Shown: positions 25,888 to 34,918, counted from the stretch's first letter. The stretch is DNA of 64,000 nucleotides from a bacterium (GCA_029554865.1 JAKPUX010000056.1:83907-147906), one strand, 5' to 3'. Notes: generated by a model from the sequence alone, not told the origin. Numbers and translations are program-made.

Positions 25888-27011
25888 AGGAGCTCACCCT
25901 GAGAAAAGGCCGCCAAAGTGTCGATCCGAAAAAAAGGTTTCCGACGGGCAAAGTAGAAATTGCGCGCCGGAGTGCTCCGGGCGCAGTGGATGCATCCGCG
26001 CAGGGGGAATCCCTTGCTCTTCCGATCGCTGCCTTCCAGTCCCGGGCCGCCAGCGCGCCCCGGGCTCCGGGCGTCTATCTGATGAAGGACGGCGACGGCC
26101 GCATCCTCTATGTCGGCAAATCAATCGATATCCGCAGCCGTCTGCGCCAGCATGCCGCATCGCTGCGCGCCGGCTATGGGGAGCGCAATTACCGCTGGAT
26201 CCGGCAGGTCCGCGAGCTCTCCTGGCTGGAGACCAACTCTGAACTCTACGCCCTGCTGCTCGAGGACCAGCTCATCAAGGCGCACTGGCCGGCGGGCAAT
26301 GTGCGCCAGAAGGAGTATCTCGAATACGCCTGGCTTGCCTTCTCCGTAGAAGCCCTGCCGCGTCTGCAGGTGATCGATGCCCGGCAGCGCGGTCAATTCG
26401 ACGCCGTTTTCGGCCCCTTCCATGACCTCTATCATGCCCGCGACATGGCCGATCTGGTGAAGATGCGCTTCCGTCTGCGCACCTGCGCAGCAGTGCGCGC
26501 GGAGGGATGTTTGCAGGGCGAGATGCGCAAATGTTCCGCCCCCTGCCGCACTGCGGAGGCTGCCGAACGCTATCGCGGCACCGTCGCCCGCGCAGCCGCA
26601 TCGCTACAGCGTCATGATCCCTGGTTCTTCCGGTTCATCGATTACACCATCCTCCGCTGCAGCCGCAACCGGGAATTCGAGAGGGCAGCCTGGCTGCACG
26701 CCATGCGTCACCGCTACTGCGCCCTGATCCGGCGCCAGGATTTCATCGAACATTTCAAACGCCATGGTCTGGTTGTGCGGGAGGGCGGGCGATGGGAGAA
26801 TACATTTTACTTTCTGCATGGCCGGATGATCCGGCGCGAGGGGGGAGAGCTCCTGGCAGGGGAGGCTCCGGCGGAGGAAGGAGGATTGAGCGAGTGGCAG
26901 ATCATCGACCGCGCCCAGGTGATCTGGGCATGGCTGCAGGGAGGGCGGATTTCAGGCGCGGCGGCTGTGATCGATGCCCGCTTTTTCCGCGCAGAGATAG
27001 CCGATAGGTAA
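25884..27011 (+). CDS. GIY-YIG nuclease, UvrC N-terminal/Cho-like
   Basis: About 375 residues from a GTG at 25884 that overlaps the GH43 stop (GTGA); a GTG further inside (about 25985) is possible. After a 50-residue basic lead comes the GIY-YIG domain: 'APGVYLMKDGDGRILYVGKS', the catalytic Arg in 'SIDIRSRLRQH' and a Glu/Asn in 'LETNSELYALLLEDQLI'. Next is the UvrC-like Cys cluster 'RTCAAVRAEGCLQGEMRKCS'. UVR, RNase-H-like and HhH regions of full UvrC are absent, so it resembles Cho, the alternative 3'-incision nuclease. The C-terminal 150 residues are helical and not recognised. It is convergent with the Mre11-like gene, six bases apart. Confidence 0.8.
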   Translation: MKELTLRKGRQSVDPKKRFPTGKVEIARRSAPGAVDASAQGESLALPIAAFQSRAASAPRAPGVYLMKDGDGRILYVGKSIDIRSRLRQHAASLRAGYGERNYRWIRQVRELSWLETNSELYALLLEDQLIKAHWPAGNVRQKEYLEYAWLAFSVEALPRLQVIDARQRGQFDAVFGPFHDLYHARDMADLVKMRFRLRTCAAVRAEGCLQGEMRKCSAPCRTAEAAERYRGTVARAAASLQRHDPWFFRFIDYTILRCSRNREFERAAWLHAMRHRYCALIRRQDFIEHFKRHGLVVREGGRWENTFYFLHGRMIRREGGELLAGEAPAEEGGLSEWQIIDRAQVIWAWLQGGRISGAAAVIDARFFRAEIADR

Positions 27012-27016
27012 GAGCA

Positions 27017-28036
27017 TTACCCTGCCGGCGCCTGATAACGCGGGATGCCCCAACTGATGTTCATGGTGGAGGGAGCGACGGAGCGCAGCCAGCGCTCGCT
27101 CAGAGCGCTGAGGAGAGCCGCCGGAATGGAAGCGGCCGGGCGGAGGCGGACGATGGCCTCCGCATCGAGAGCAGCGATTTGCCGGATCAGCTGCGCCCTC
27201 ACCTCTTCGAGGGTGGCGGCTGAACCATCGACGGTCAGGTCGATCATCGGCCGCGCCGGCAAGGGCATGAAGCGATGACGAATCCCGCCGCCGGGAGCCA
27301 GCTCGATGATCAGATAGCCCTTCTCCTCCTCCCGCTCTGCAAAGGAGGTGCGCTCGATCGAGCCGGGGTAAAAGACCGGCGCGTTCAGCCTCCTGCCGGC
27401 GAGATCGCGGGTCAGCACCTGGTGGCGATGGATGTGGCCGCTCAGGACCGCATCAAATCCCGCCGGAATATCCCGCCCCCTGATCGCCTCCTCGCCGCTG
27501 CGAAAGGTATAATTCTGCACCCCCACCTGCGCCCCTTCCACCGCCTGGTGCATGCACAGCAGCCGGATATCAGCCGAGCAATCACGCCATCCGCTCTTCT
27601 CCACCTCAGGGACGAACAGGCCCGCCGGATTATGCCGAATGCAGGGTAGCCCCGTCACGGCAATGCGAAGGCCGCGCAAGGTCAGGACGAGGGTGAGGGG
27701 ATGGTCAAAGATGGCAATCTGCGGATGGCTTTCGAGTAGCGAGCAGGGAATGTTGGAGCGCTCGTGATTGCCCGGTACAATGCAGACCGGGACACCGAGA
27801 TCGGCAATCTGCAGCAGGGGCGCAAAAGCCGATTCGATGATCGACGGATGGACCCGGCTGCGGAAAAACATGTCGCCGCCATGGACAACGAGGTCGACTT
27901 TTCCAGCGGCTGCCGGCTGCAGGGCGGCTGTGTAGTTGGCGTAAAAATCATCCCCCCGCCTCCGCCTCTGGATGCGGGGCCGCAGCGGGGTATCGATGCC
28001 GAGATGGGTGTCGGCGAGGAAGAGGATCCGGATCAA
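27017..28036 (-). CDS. SbcD/Mre11-like metallophosphoesterase (DNA repair exonuclease)
   Basis: 339 residues. All calcineurin-like metal motifs are present: 'FLADTHLG', 'VVHGGDMFFRSRV', 'VPGNHERSN', 'LLCMHQAVEG' and 'VLSGHIHRHQVL'. The spacing and the C-terminal capping region fit the SbcD/Mre11 and YhaO group more than phosphatases. No SbcC/Rad50 partner is next to it. The start is TTG, and its TTGA overlaps the stop of arsC, with GGGAG eight bases upstream; translation is probably coupled to arsC. Confidence 0.85.
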   Translation of the reverse strand: MIRILFLADTHLGIDTPLRPRIQRRRRGDDFYANYTAALQPAAAGKVDLVVHGGDMFFRSRVHPSIIESAFAPLLQIADLGVPVCIVPGNHERSNIPCSLLESHPQIAIFDHPLTLVLTLRGLRIAVTGLPCIRHNPAGLFVPEVEKSGWRDCSADIRLLCMHQAVEGAQVGVQNYTFRSGEEAIRGRDIPAGFDAVLSGHIHRHQVLTRDLAGRRLNAPVFYPGSIERTSFAEREEEKGYLIIELAPGGGIRHRFMPLPARPMIDLTVDGSAATLEEVRAQLIRQIAALDAEAIVRLRPAASIPAALLSALSERWLRSVAPSTMNISWGIPRYQAPAG

Positions 28037-28467
28037 TTCCCCTGCTCCCTCTGCACCACATGCTCGAGGTAGAACTTTTTAAAGGCCTCATGGATTTCGT
28101 CGCGCACCCTGCGGAAAGCGGCCAGCTTTTCCTCTTCAGTGCCCTCAACCGCTGCAGGGTCATCAAAGCCGATGTGCAGCTCCTGCTTGACCTCGCCGAG
28201 GAAGACCGGACAGCTCTCGCGGGCGTTGTCACAGACTGTGATAACGTAGTGGAAGGGCAGATGGGTAAAGATCGCGACCGATTTGGGACGGGCTTGCGAG
28301 ATATCGATGTGCTTCTCGGCCATCACCTCAACGGCGAGGGGATGGACCGTGGCGGCCGGTTCAGTGCCGGCGGATTCGACCTCGAGGGCGGGATTGAAAT
28401 GCTTCAGGAAGGCCTCGGCCATCTGGCTGCGGCAGGAATTGCCGGTGCAGAGGATCAGGATGCGCAT
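28033..28467 (-). CDS. arsC: Arsenate reductase, thioredoxin-coupled ArsC type (LMW-PTP fold)
   Basis: 144 residues from the ATG at 28467 with AAGGAG seven bases upstream. The P-loop 'CTGNSCRSQMAEAFL' carries the nucleophilic Cys-x5-Arg; two further Cys in 'VITVCDNARESCPVF' provide the disulfide cascade used by thioredoxin-coupled arsenate reductases; 'HIGFDDPAA' is the Asp-Pro loop. It reduces arsenate to arsenite in the cytoplasm. No ArsR, ArsB or Acr3 is next to it, so it is an orphan in this window. It is cotranscribed with the Mre11-like gene. Confidence 0.88.
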   Translation of the reverse strand: MRILILCTGNSCRSQMAEAFLKHFNPALEVESAGTEPAATVHPLAVEVMAEKHIDISQARPKSVAIFTHLPFHYVITVCDNARESCPVFLGEVKQELHIGFDDPAAVEGTEEEKLAAFRRVRDEIHEAFKKFYLEHVVQREQGN

Positions 28468-28528
28468 GACGGGATCTCCTTCAGGATAGTGTCGTTTGCA
28501 GGTGCCGGGCGAACGCCAGTGCCTGTTT

Positions 28529-28557
28529 AAGGTAAGAGAAAAAATCATCAAATGCAA
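28529..28557 (-). promoter_or_regulatory. Possible sigma-70 promoter of arsC
   Basis: On the minus strand TTGCAT, 17 bases, TACCTT, about 60 bases upstream of the arsC ATG. Each box matches three of six consensus bases, so the call is tentative. Confidence 0.3.
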
Positions 28558-28583
28558 GCGGTTGGGAAGCAGGGTACCCCCGA

Positions 28584-28707
28584 AATCTGGCTCTTACCCG
28601 ACACCTGGCGCCGCTTGCCCCCCCGAATCTGGCTCCTACCCGACACCTGGCGCCACTTGCCCCTTGAATCTGGCTCCTGCCCGACACCTGGCGCCACTTG
28701 CCCCCAC
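28584..28707. repeat. Three tandem repeats of 41-42 bp
   Basis: The unit begins aatctggctc(c/t)tacccga and continues cacctggcgcc(a/g)cttgcc. Copies start at 28584, 28626 and 28667 and differ at only a few positions. Each contains the palindrome-like ctggcgcca(g/c). There is no variable spacer, so it is not a CRISPR array. It lies in the noncoding gap between arsC and the GntR gene; the rest of the gap (to 28889) shows only C-rich and AT-rich sequence and a weak hairpin at 28811-28829. Confidence 0.85.
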
Positions 28708-28889
28708 CCCCCCCTGCTAATTCCAGCATACCCTCGGCCTGTGCCCTGGCTGAGGATTCTTTTTACATGCGTTTTCTCACCTGCAGCCCATTATTTTTTT
28801 CATCAATAGCATCCGGGTTAAACTCGGATTTTCATGGGTATCAAGGTTTTGCAGGGAGAAGCGAGTGGTGAAAATAGTGGATAAAGTAC

Positions 28890-28918
28890 TTGACATTCTG
28901 CCTCGAAATGGTTAGGTT
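28890..28918 (+). promoter_or_regulatory. Sigma-70 promoter of the GntR-family gene
   Basis: A perfect TTGACA (28890-28895), 17 bases, TAGGTT. The transcript would begin near 28925, about 43 bases before the chosen GTG start. Confidence 0.55.
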
Positions 28919-28967
28919 ACAAAAGATATCAGATATAACATGTCATACAAGTAGCCAGGGGACTGCT

Positions 28968-29714
28968 GTGGAAGAACTCTTCGGAAAAATCGGAAAAAGC
29001 CTTACCCTGAGTCAGGAGATCGAACTGCGCATCGAGGATTCGATACGCCAGAAAAAGCTCGAGCCCGGCCAGAAACTGCCCAGCGAGAAGGAACTCGGGG
29101 TGATCTTTGGCGTCAGTCGTACAGCGGTGCGCGAAGCCCTGCGCATGCTGAGCGCGCGAGGACTGCTCCATGTCCGCAAGGGCGACGGCGTCTATGTCAA
29201 CTCCTTCTCCTCCTCGCTCGCCAGCAAATCCATGAGCCTCTATCTCGAGCTGCAATTCGACACCGATTCGATTCTTCATCTGGTCCATCTCCGTCAGCTT
29301 ATCGAGCCCAACCTCGCCCGTCTGGCCGCCCAAAAGCGCAGCGAGGAAGATTTGGTTCGCTTCAGGCTAAATCTTGCCGCTTTCTCCGACCGCACCCAGG
29401 ACGCCGACCAGCTCGCCCGTCTGGATGTCGAGTTTCATACCCTTATCGTCACCTCCAGTCACAATCCTCTCATCCCGCTCATCATGGATCCCATTTTCAG
29501 CATGCTCCCCCGCGTCAAGACTCTGATCGTCAATCATCTGCAAAAGACTCATAGCGATAACGCCCCCAACTACCATCAGAAAATATATGACATGATCCGC
29601 CTCCAGGATGGAGAGGGCGCCTTTTCGGCGATGCAGGAACATCTGAAAATCGCTGAACGGGACTCCCTCCTGCTCGCCCAATGGATGAAAGAGAACCAGG
29701 TCAGTCCGAACTGA
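28968..29714 (+). CDS. GntR/FadR-family transcriptional regulator
   Basis: 248 residues from the GTG at 28968 (AGGGGA six bases upstream). The longer frame would start inside the -35 box of the promoter, so it is rejected. N-terminal winged helix: 'IRQKKLEPGQKLPSEKELG' followed by the recognition helix 'FGVSRTAVREALRML' and the wing 'GLLHVRKGDGVYV'. The C-terminal FCD domain shows the metal ligands of the family ('ARLDVEFHTLIVTSS' and 'EHLKIAERD', with further His in the middle). FadR-type regulators commonly sense sugar acids, so this is the likely local repressor of the uronate polysaccharide locus that starts 65 bases downstream. It is on the same strand as the locus. Confidence 0.88.
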   Translation: MEELFGKIGKSLTLSQEIELRIEDSIRQKKLEPGQKLPSEKELGVIFGVSRTAVREALRMLSARGLLHVRKGDGVYVNSFSSSLASKSMSLYLELQFDTDSILHLVHLRQLIEPNLARLAAQKRSEEDLVRFRLNLAAFSDRTQDADQLARLDVEFHTLIVTSSHNPLIPLIMDPIFSMLPRVKTLIVNHLQKTHSDNAPNYHQKIYDMIRLQDGEGAFSAMQEHLKIAERDSLLLAQWMKENQVSPN

Positions 29715-29779
29715 CTGCAGCGTACCACTTTAGGAAAACCTGTACGCAGGTATTGTACGGTTTGATACGGAGGTCCCTG

Positions 29780-32653
29780 ATGCTCCATCGAATCAAAGCC
29801 CCCCTTGGCTCTGTTGCCCTGCTGCTGATATGCTTACTGTCCTTCCCCCTGCGCGCAGGGGAGACGGGCAAGATCGCGGGCTCGGTCAAGGACAAACAGA
29901 ACGGTCAATCCCTGCCCGGCGCCAACGTGATGATCACCGCAGTATGGCAGGGCGATCGGGTTGCCGCCCTCGAAAGACCGACTGGGGCGGTCAGCGACAC
30001 GCAAGGGCAATATTTCATCCTCAACCTCCCCCCCGGATATTATAACGTCAGGATTTCCTACATCGGCTACATTCAACAGCTTCACGAAAAGGTTCAGGTC
30101 AAGATTGACAAAACCACCCGCCTCGATTTCGCCCTCGAGGCGACCGCTCTCGCCGGGGAGCAGGTTGTCGTCACCGCCTACCGGCCCGACAAGGTGGAAA
30201 AGGATCTCACCGCCACCAAGCTGACCTACGATGTCGGCGAGGTGATCAGCATCGCCGGGGTGGAGAGCATCGCCGACATCCTCGAGCTGCAGGCTGACGT
30301 GGTCGATGATCATTTCCGCGGTGGACGCGTCGGCGAGTCCACCTACCTGATCGGCGGCGCAGCCATCGTCAATCCGCTCAGCAACGAGCGCGCCTTCCTG
30401 CCCATCGTCACCGCTCTGGAGCAGGTTGAGGTCTATACCAGCGGCTTCAGCGCCGAGTACGGCAATGCCCAATCGGGCGTGGTCAACATGGTAGCCAAAG
30501 AAGGAAAAAGCAGCTGGGATTCACGCATGGAATTCTCCTCGACCCTGCCCTATTACAAGAGTTGGGGCGGGAGCCCTTACTCACCCGAAAATCTCGATTA
30601 TTTCCATCTGCTCTATGATCCCGAGGAGTGGCTCAAGGACAACCCCCTCCTGCCCGGTCATCCCCTCTGGGAGAACGGTTACGGGGTCGCCAAATATCTG
30701 CCGCCGCGCATCGTCTGGCCCCCCAATCCCCTCAACCACCAGGACTCCCTGCGCATGGCCCTTATCGGGCGCAATCTCTGGCTGCAGTCGGTACGCGACG
30801 TCGGCCTCGAATCCAGGGCCATGGACTACCGCTTCGACTTTACCGCCGGCGGCCCCGTCGCCAAAAACACCCAGATGTTTGTGGCCATGCGTCAGAGCAT
30901 GATCTCGCCCCTGGTACCGACTCCGAACCCGGATCTGGAGCGGCAGATGCTCGGCAATCTCACCTGGCAGCCCTCGGCCGACGACAAGCTCAAACTCTCC
31001 GTTATGTACGATTTCTCCTTCCTGAACTATCTCGACAGCAACTGGGAACGCTGGATCTTCGACCGCACCCTCAGCGTGACCAAAAAGACCAACAGTTCCC
31101 TGCAGTACGGCCTGGAATGGCGCCACCTCTTTTCGCCCGCCAGCTATGGCGATTTCAACTTCAAGGTTCTCGATGTCCGGCAACGGGACCGCATCGAGCT
31201 CCTGACCGATGATCAGTATCTGGACGATTACGGCAACAACCGCAATTGGGTGGACTATACTGCCCCTTCCAATCAGCGGGTGGGCCGCCCGAATGACGAC
31301 CGCGGCAGCCAGAAGACGCGCACCTGGTCCCTGACCAGCAGCTACACCAGCCAGATCAACCGCTACAACCTGCTCAAGAGCGGCCTGCAGTTCTACTACT
31401 ACGATCTCGATGTCGACTATCAGTATAACGCGACCAACCCCCAGAACCTCCAGAATCTGACCTTCCGCTCCTTCCCTTTCGAGGGCGCCCTTTATCTGCA
31501 GGATAAAATGGAGTTTGAGGGGCTGATCGCCAACATAGGTCTGCGCTTCGATTTCTATGACCTCAACACCCGCTACTATCTCGACAAGTTCTACCCCCTC
31601 CGCGATCCGGAAAAAACCGAAAAGACCGGTCTCTTCACCCGGCTGCAGCCGCGCATCGGCATCTCCTTTCCGGTCTCCGAGTACTCGGTTTTTCACCTCA
31701 ACTACGGCACCTTCACCCAGCGGCCTAATTTCTATCAGCTCTTTTACAACGAGATCAACGACGACGGCGGCATTGTGACCCTCTACACCCTCGGCAATCC
31801 TGAACTCAAACCCGAGAACACCCAGGCCTATGATATCGGTATCGTCCGCAGCCTCGCCGGCGGCTTTCAAATCGATGTCAGCGCCTATTACAAGGATGTC
31901 AAGAACCTGGTCGAGTCGGCCTTTTACAAGACCGAGGGCGGAGAATCCTACCGCACCTACATCAACCGTGACTATGCCGACATCAAGGGCTTTCATGTCA
32001 ATTTCGAGCGCGTCACCGGCTCCCTGCGCGGCTACCTGCGCTACAATTATGAGGAGGCTAAGGGCAAGAACAGCAATCCCGACAACCTCGCCGTGCCGGT
32101 TACCTTTTTCAATTACACACCCTCGGAGGAGGAACTGGCCGATCTCGCCGAACAGCGCTTTCCAGAGGATGTCTTTCTCGATTACGACCGCAAGCACAAG
32201 ATGGTCATTAATCTACGCTACCTCACGGGCAAGGAGTCCGGCTTCGAGATCCTGGGATTCCGCCCCCTGGCCAATCTCTCGGTCAGCAACACCTTCCGCT
32301 ACTATACCGGCCGGCCCTACACCCTGCCTCCCTCTCTCGATCCCTTCGGCCAGGCCCTGAAGTTCAGCAAGAGGACCCCTGACGAGCGCGACTGGCGCAT
32401 TCGCCTGGAGAAGCGCTTCGGCTCCGGCCGCAGCAGCCTTACCGCCTACGTTGAAGGCTTTAACATGCTCAATCAGAAGACCTGGAGCTACAGCCGCACC
32501 TTCAACCACGGCCGCAACACCGTGCGCTGGCACACCGATCGCGCCAACATCCTGACTGATGACGAATTCGCCCCCTACGTCACCGGACAGGAGCTCTATC
32601 TCCTGACCAACGAGCCCCGCCATTTCCGGATGGGGATGATCTTCCATTTTTAG
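29780..32653 (+). CDS. TonB-dependent outer-membrane receptor with carboxypeptidase-regulatory-like domain
   Basis: 957 residues from the ATG at 29780 (GGAGG upstream). Signal peptide (LLICLLSFPLRA), then a CarboxypepD_reg-like beta sandwich ('GKIAGSVKDKQNGQSLPGANV', about 30-130), a plug domain ('IAGVESIADILELQADVV', 'STYLIGGAAIVNPLSNERAFL' and 'VEVYTSGFSAEYGNAQSGVVN') and a long beta barrel. The last residues 'RMGMIFHF' end in the aromatic typical of outer-membrane barrels. It is expected to import oligosaccharides released by the lyases encoded downstream. Unlike Bacteroidetes systems, no SusD-like gene follows; the next gene encodes a sorting-domain protein. Confidence 0.9.
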   Translation: MLHRIKAPLGSVALLLICLLSFPLRAGETGKIAGSVKDKQNGQSLPGANVMITAVWQGDRVAALERPTGAVSDTQGQYFILNLPPGYYNVRISYIGYIQQLHEKVQVKIDKTTRLDFALEATALAGEQVVVTAYRPDKVEKDLTATKLTYDVGEVISIAGVESIADILELQADVVDDHFRGGRVGESTYLIGGAAIVNPLSNERAFLPIVTALEQVEVYTSGFSAEYGNAQSGVVNMVAKEGKSSWDSRMEFSSTLPYYKSWGGSPYSPENLDYFHLLYDPEEWLKDNPLLPGHPLWENGYGVAKYLPPRIVWPPNPLNHQDSLRMALIGRNLWLQSVRDVGLESRAMDYRFDFTAGGPVAKNTQMFVAMRQSMISPLVPTPNPDLERQMLGNLTWQPSADDKLKLSVMYDFSFLNYLDSNWERWIFDRTLSVTKKTNSSLQYGLEWRHLFSPASYGDFNFKVLDVRQRDRIELLTDDQYLDDYGNNRNWVDYTAPSNQRVGRPNDDRGSQKTRTWSLTSSYTSQINRYNLLKSGLQFYYYDLDVDYQYNATNPQNLQNLTFRSFPFEGALYLQDKMEFEGLIANIGLRFDFYDLNTRYYLDKFYPLRDPEKTEKTGLFTRLQPRIGISFPVSEYSVFHLNYGTFTQRPNFYQLFYNEINDDGGIVTLYTLGNPELKPENTQAYDIGIVRSLAGGFQIDVSAYYKDVKNLVESAFYKTEGGESYRTYINRDYADIKGFHVNFERVTGSLRGYLRYNYEEAKGKNSNPDNLAVPVTFFNYTPSEEELADLAEQRFPEDVFLDYDRKHKMVINLRYLTGKESGFEILGFRPLANLSVSNTFRYYTGRPYTLPPSLDPFGQALKFSKRTPDERDWRIRLEKRFGSGRSSLTAYVEGFNMLNQKTWSYSRTFNHGRNTVRWHTDRANILTDDEFAPYVTGQELYLLTNEPRHFRMGMIFHF

Positions 32654-32686
32654 TCCCGACCGGTCGGGCCAACCTTCGAGGAGCTT

Positions 32687-34918
32687 ATGAAGAATATCTC
32701 TCTCTTGATCCTAGCTGCCGGATTTCTGGGGCTGCTGCTGCTGCCGGCCGGGGCGCAGGAGCTGGAATTCATGATCCACAGCCGCGGCATGCTCCATGAA
32801 ACCGTATTCAATTCAGGCGACATCGGCCGTCCCTGGACCACCGGGGACGAAGGCAACAAAACCACCACCCCTCTGATGGAATGGCCTTCCCGTTCTGCAA
32901 CCATGGTGCAGGGGACGCGCTACAGCGGCCAGCACAACATCATCGGCGCCGGAGTGTATATGGCCGCCAATCCCGACGGCCAGCCGGGCATGGAGAGCCG
33001 CCGTTATGCCCTTTGCGGCGCCGTCGGCACCGGCGCCGGTTCGGAGACCATCATCGGGCGCTGGAGTTACCCCCTCGGCATGGAACGGATCGAGAATTTC
33101 CCGCTTCTTCCGGACGGCAGCCTTAACCCGGAATACAATCCCGACGAGGCGGAGGAGATCATCACCGCCTCCTGGGCGACCCCGCTCGGAGTGACCGTCA
33201 CCCGCACCTCGCGGGCCTGGAGCTACCCCGATTACGACGACATGATCATCTACGAATATGAGCTGGAATACACCGGCGACACCGACGGCAATCCGGCCAC
33301 TATCGAGCAGAGCGCCGTGCTCAAGGACTTTATGGCCCTCTTCATCTACGGCTTCGCCCCCTCGATGTACGGCTATCAGCGCCATTATCAGGAGTGGAAA
33401 TACGAGAGCGGCATGTATCGCGGCGACCAGAACAATTTTTGGGATCCGGACTATTGGCTCTCTTTCAACATGAATCTGCGCACCAACATCAGCGACGAGG
33501 CCCTTTTCGCCAAGCGTGAGCCCAACAAGGAGCTCTTTCTCGAATTCGCCCGCACCGGCAAGAACGGCGGCGGACTGTGCAGCCCCCAGGCTCCTGGTTT
33601 CTGCATGCTGTATTATGACACCAGCCATCTGGCCTTTGTTGATACCATCGAGAGTGCGCGCAATGAATCGGAAGCCGTCGCCGTCCTGCGCACCACTCTC
33701 GGCAAGTATTATGAACTCGACGAGAACAACCACATCAAGCAGCCCTGGTCCAACAAGGTGAGCACCGGCAACACCCGCAGCAGCAAGATGGTGGTGGATG
33801 CGATCAATCCCGACAAGCGCTGGAGCGGGGTTTACAGCGAGGGCAGCACCACCTGGCCCAATCCCCCGAGCGCCCGCTGGATCGGCCGCGCCGCCTATAA
33901 CTACCGTCAGAGTTCAGATGCGGCGCAAAAGCACATCGTCTTCGGGCCCTATACCCTGCGACCTGGCGACAGGCTTGAATTCTCTCTGGCCGAGGTGGTG
34001 GGTTATGGCGCAGCGCCGGGCAAGGTGGTCGAGGGCGGCCAGGCTCTGGTGCAGTGGTCGGCCACCCCCTCCTGGAACCGCCGCGTCACCTTCGCCGGCG
34101 AAGTGGTCACCGAACACTATCTCGACGATTTCGGCTATCCCGATTACATCAATTCGGAGGTCATCACCGTGACCGATGTGGCGCACAAGGCCTTCCAGGC
34201 CTATCTCGGCGCCGACTCGATCGCCCTACCGGTCTGGCCGGAGGAGAATCCCCGCGACGGCGACTATCGCATTCCGGTCCCCGTGCCCGCCCCGGTGATC
34301 ATGGTCGAGAACACCAGCATCGGCCAGGTGCGCCTCACCTGGAAGGATGGTCCGGACCGTTTCACCCATCCCCGCCTGACGGGCGCCTTGCGCGAGTACC
34401 GCATCTACCGCAGCGACGCCGGTATGGGCCCCTGGGCCCTGCTCGCCACCCTCCCCGCCGGGCAGACCACCGGCTCAGGACTGTATGAATATATCGACGC
34501 CGATCCGGTCTTCAAGCTCGGCGAGCGGCGGTACTACTCGGTGGTCTCTGTGAATGACCAGGGCCACAGCAGCGGCCGCACCAACATCACCCGGCACGAC
34601 AAGAATGTCGCCTCTGTCGCCAAACTGGGCGAGGTTTTTGTCGCTCCCAATCCCTTCAATATCGAATCGGGATTCGGCGGCAAGACCGGCGCCGAGGACA
34701 AGATCGGCTTTTACGGCCTGCCCGAAAGATGCACCATCCGCATCTTCTCCTATGCCGGCCAACTCATCCAGACCATCGAGCACAACGAGCCGGTCTATAC
34801 CACGGCCTGGTTTCAGGTCACCCGCAACGAACAGGAGATCGCCTCCGGGATCTATCTATACGTGATCACCACGCCCGGAGGCGACAGGGTGAGCGGCAAG
34901 TTCATCATCGTCAAATGA
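32687..34918 (+). CDS. Secreted protein with FN3 region and C-terminal sorting module, partner of TonB receptor
   Basis: 743 residues with a signal peptide (LLILAAGFLGLLLLPAGA). The N-terminal 500 residues are rich in Trp, Tyr and Gly and begin with 'FMIHSRGMLHETVFNSGDIGR'. This type of protein is often found next to TonB receptors in FCB lineages outside Bacteroidetes; its function is not known to me. An FN3-like stretch (about 545-640, 'VRLTWKDGPDRFTHP...YRIYRSDAG') precedes the terminal module 'VFVAPNPFNIESGF...IRIFSYAGQLIQTI...GIYLYVITTPGG'. It may be a surface glycan-binding protein that replaces SusD. The gap to the receptor gene is 33 bases. Confidence 0.7.
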   Translation: MKNISLLILAAGFLGLLLLPAGAQELEFMIHSRGMLHETVFNSGDIGRPWTTGDEGNKTTTPLMEWPSRSATMVQGTRYSGQHNIIGAGVYMAANPDGQPGMESRRYALCGAVGTGAGSETIIGRWSYPLGMERIENFPLLPDGSLNPEYNPDEAEEIITASWATPLGVTVTRTSRAWSYPDYDDMIIYEYELEYTGDTDGNPATIEQSAVLKDFMALFIYGFAPSMYGYQRHYQEWKYESGMYRGDQNNFWDPDYWLSFNMNLRTNISDEALFAKREPNKELFLEFARTGKNGGGLCSPQAPGFCMLYYDTSHLAFVDTIESARNESEAVAVLRTTLGKYYELDENNHIKQPWSNKVSTGNTRSSKMVVDAINPDKRWSGVYSEGSTTWPNPPSARWIGRAAYNYRQSSDAAQKHIVFGPYTLRPGDRLEFSLAEVVGYGAAPGKVVEGGQALVQWSATPSWNRRVTFAGEVVTEHYLDDFGYPDYINSEVITVTDVAHKAFQAYLGADSIALPVWPEENPRDGDYRIPVPVPAPVIMVENTSIGQVRLTWKDGPDRFTHPRLTGALREYRIYRSDAGMGPWALLATLPAGQTTGSGLYEYIDADPVFKLGERRYYSVVSVNDQGHSSGRTNITRHDKNVASVAKLGEVFVAPNPFNIESGFGGKTGAEDKIGFYGLPERCTIRIFSYAGQLIQTIEHNEPVYTTAWFQVTRNEQEIASGIYLYVITTPGGDRVSGKFIIVK

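Noticed and set aside
28584..28707. Possible CRISPR array
   Set aside because: Repeat units abut without unique spacers, and no cas genes are present.
28811..28833. Terminator-like hairpin (atccggg / ctcggat, then TTT)
   Set aside because: Weak stem with one wobble, short T-run, and no plus-strand gene upstream to terminate.
28890..28967. Upstream extension of the GntR protein
   Set aside because: Its first codon is the TTG of the -35 box and it contains the -10 box; the GTG at 28968 has a ribosome site.
30581..32197. 538-codon open frame antisense to the TonB receptor gene
   Set aside because: It lacks domains and mirrors the codon positions of a well-supported gene; such long antisense frames are common in GC-rich DNA.
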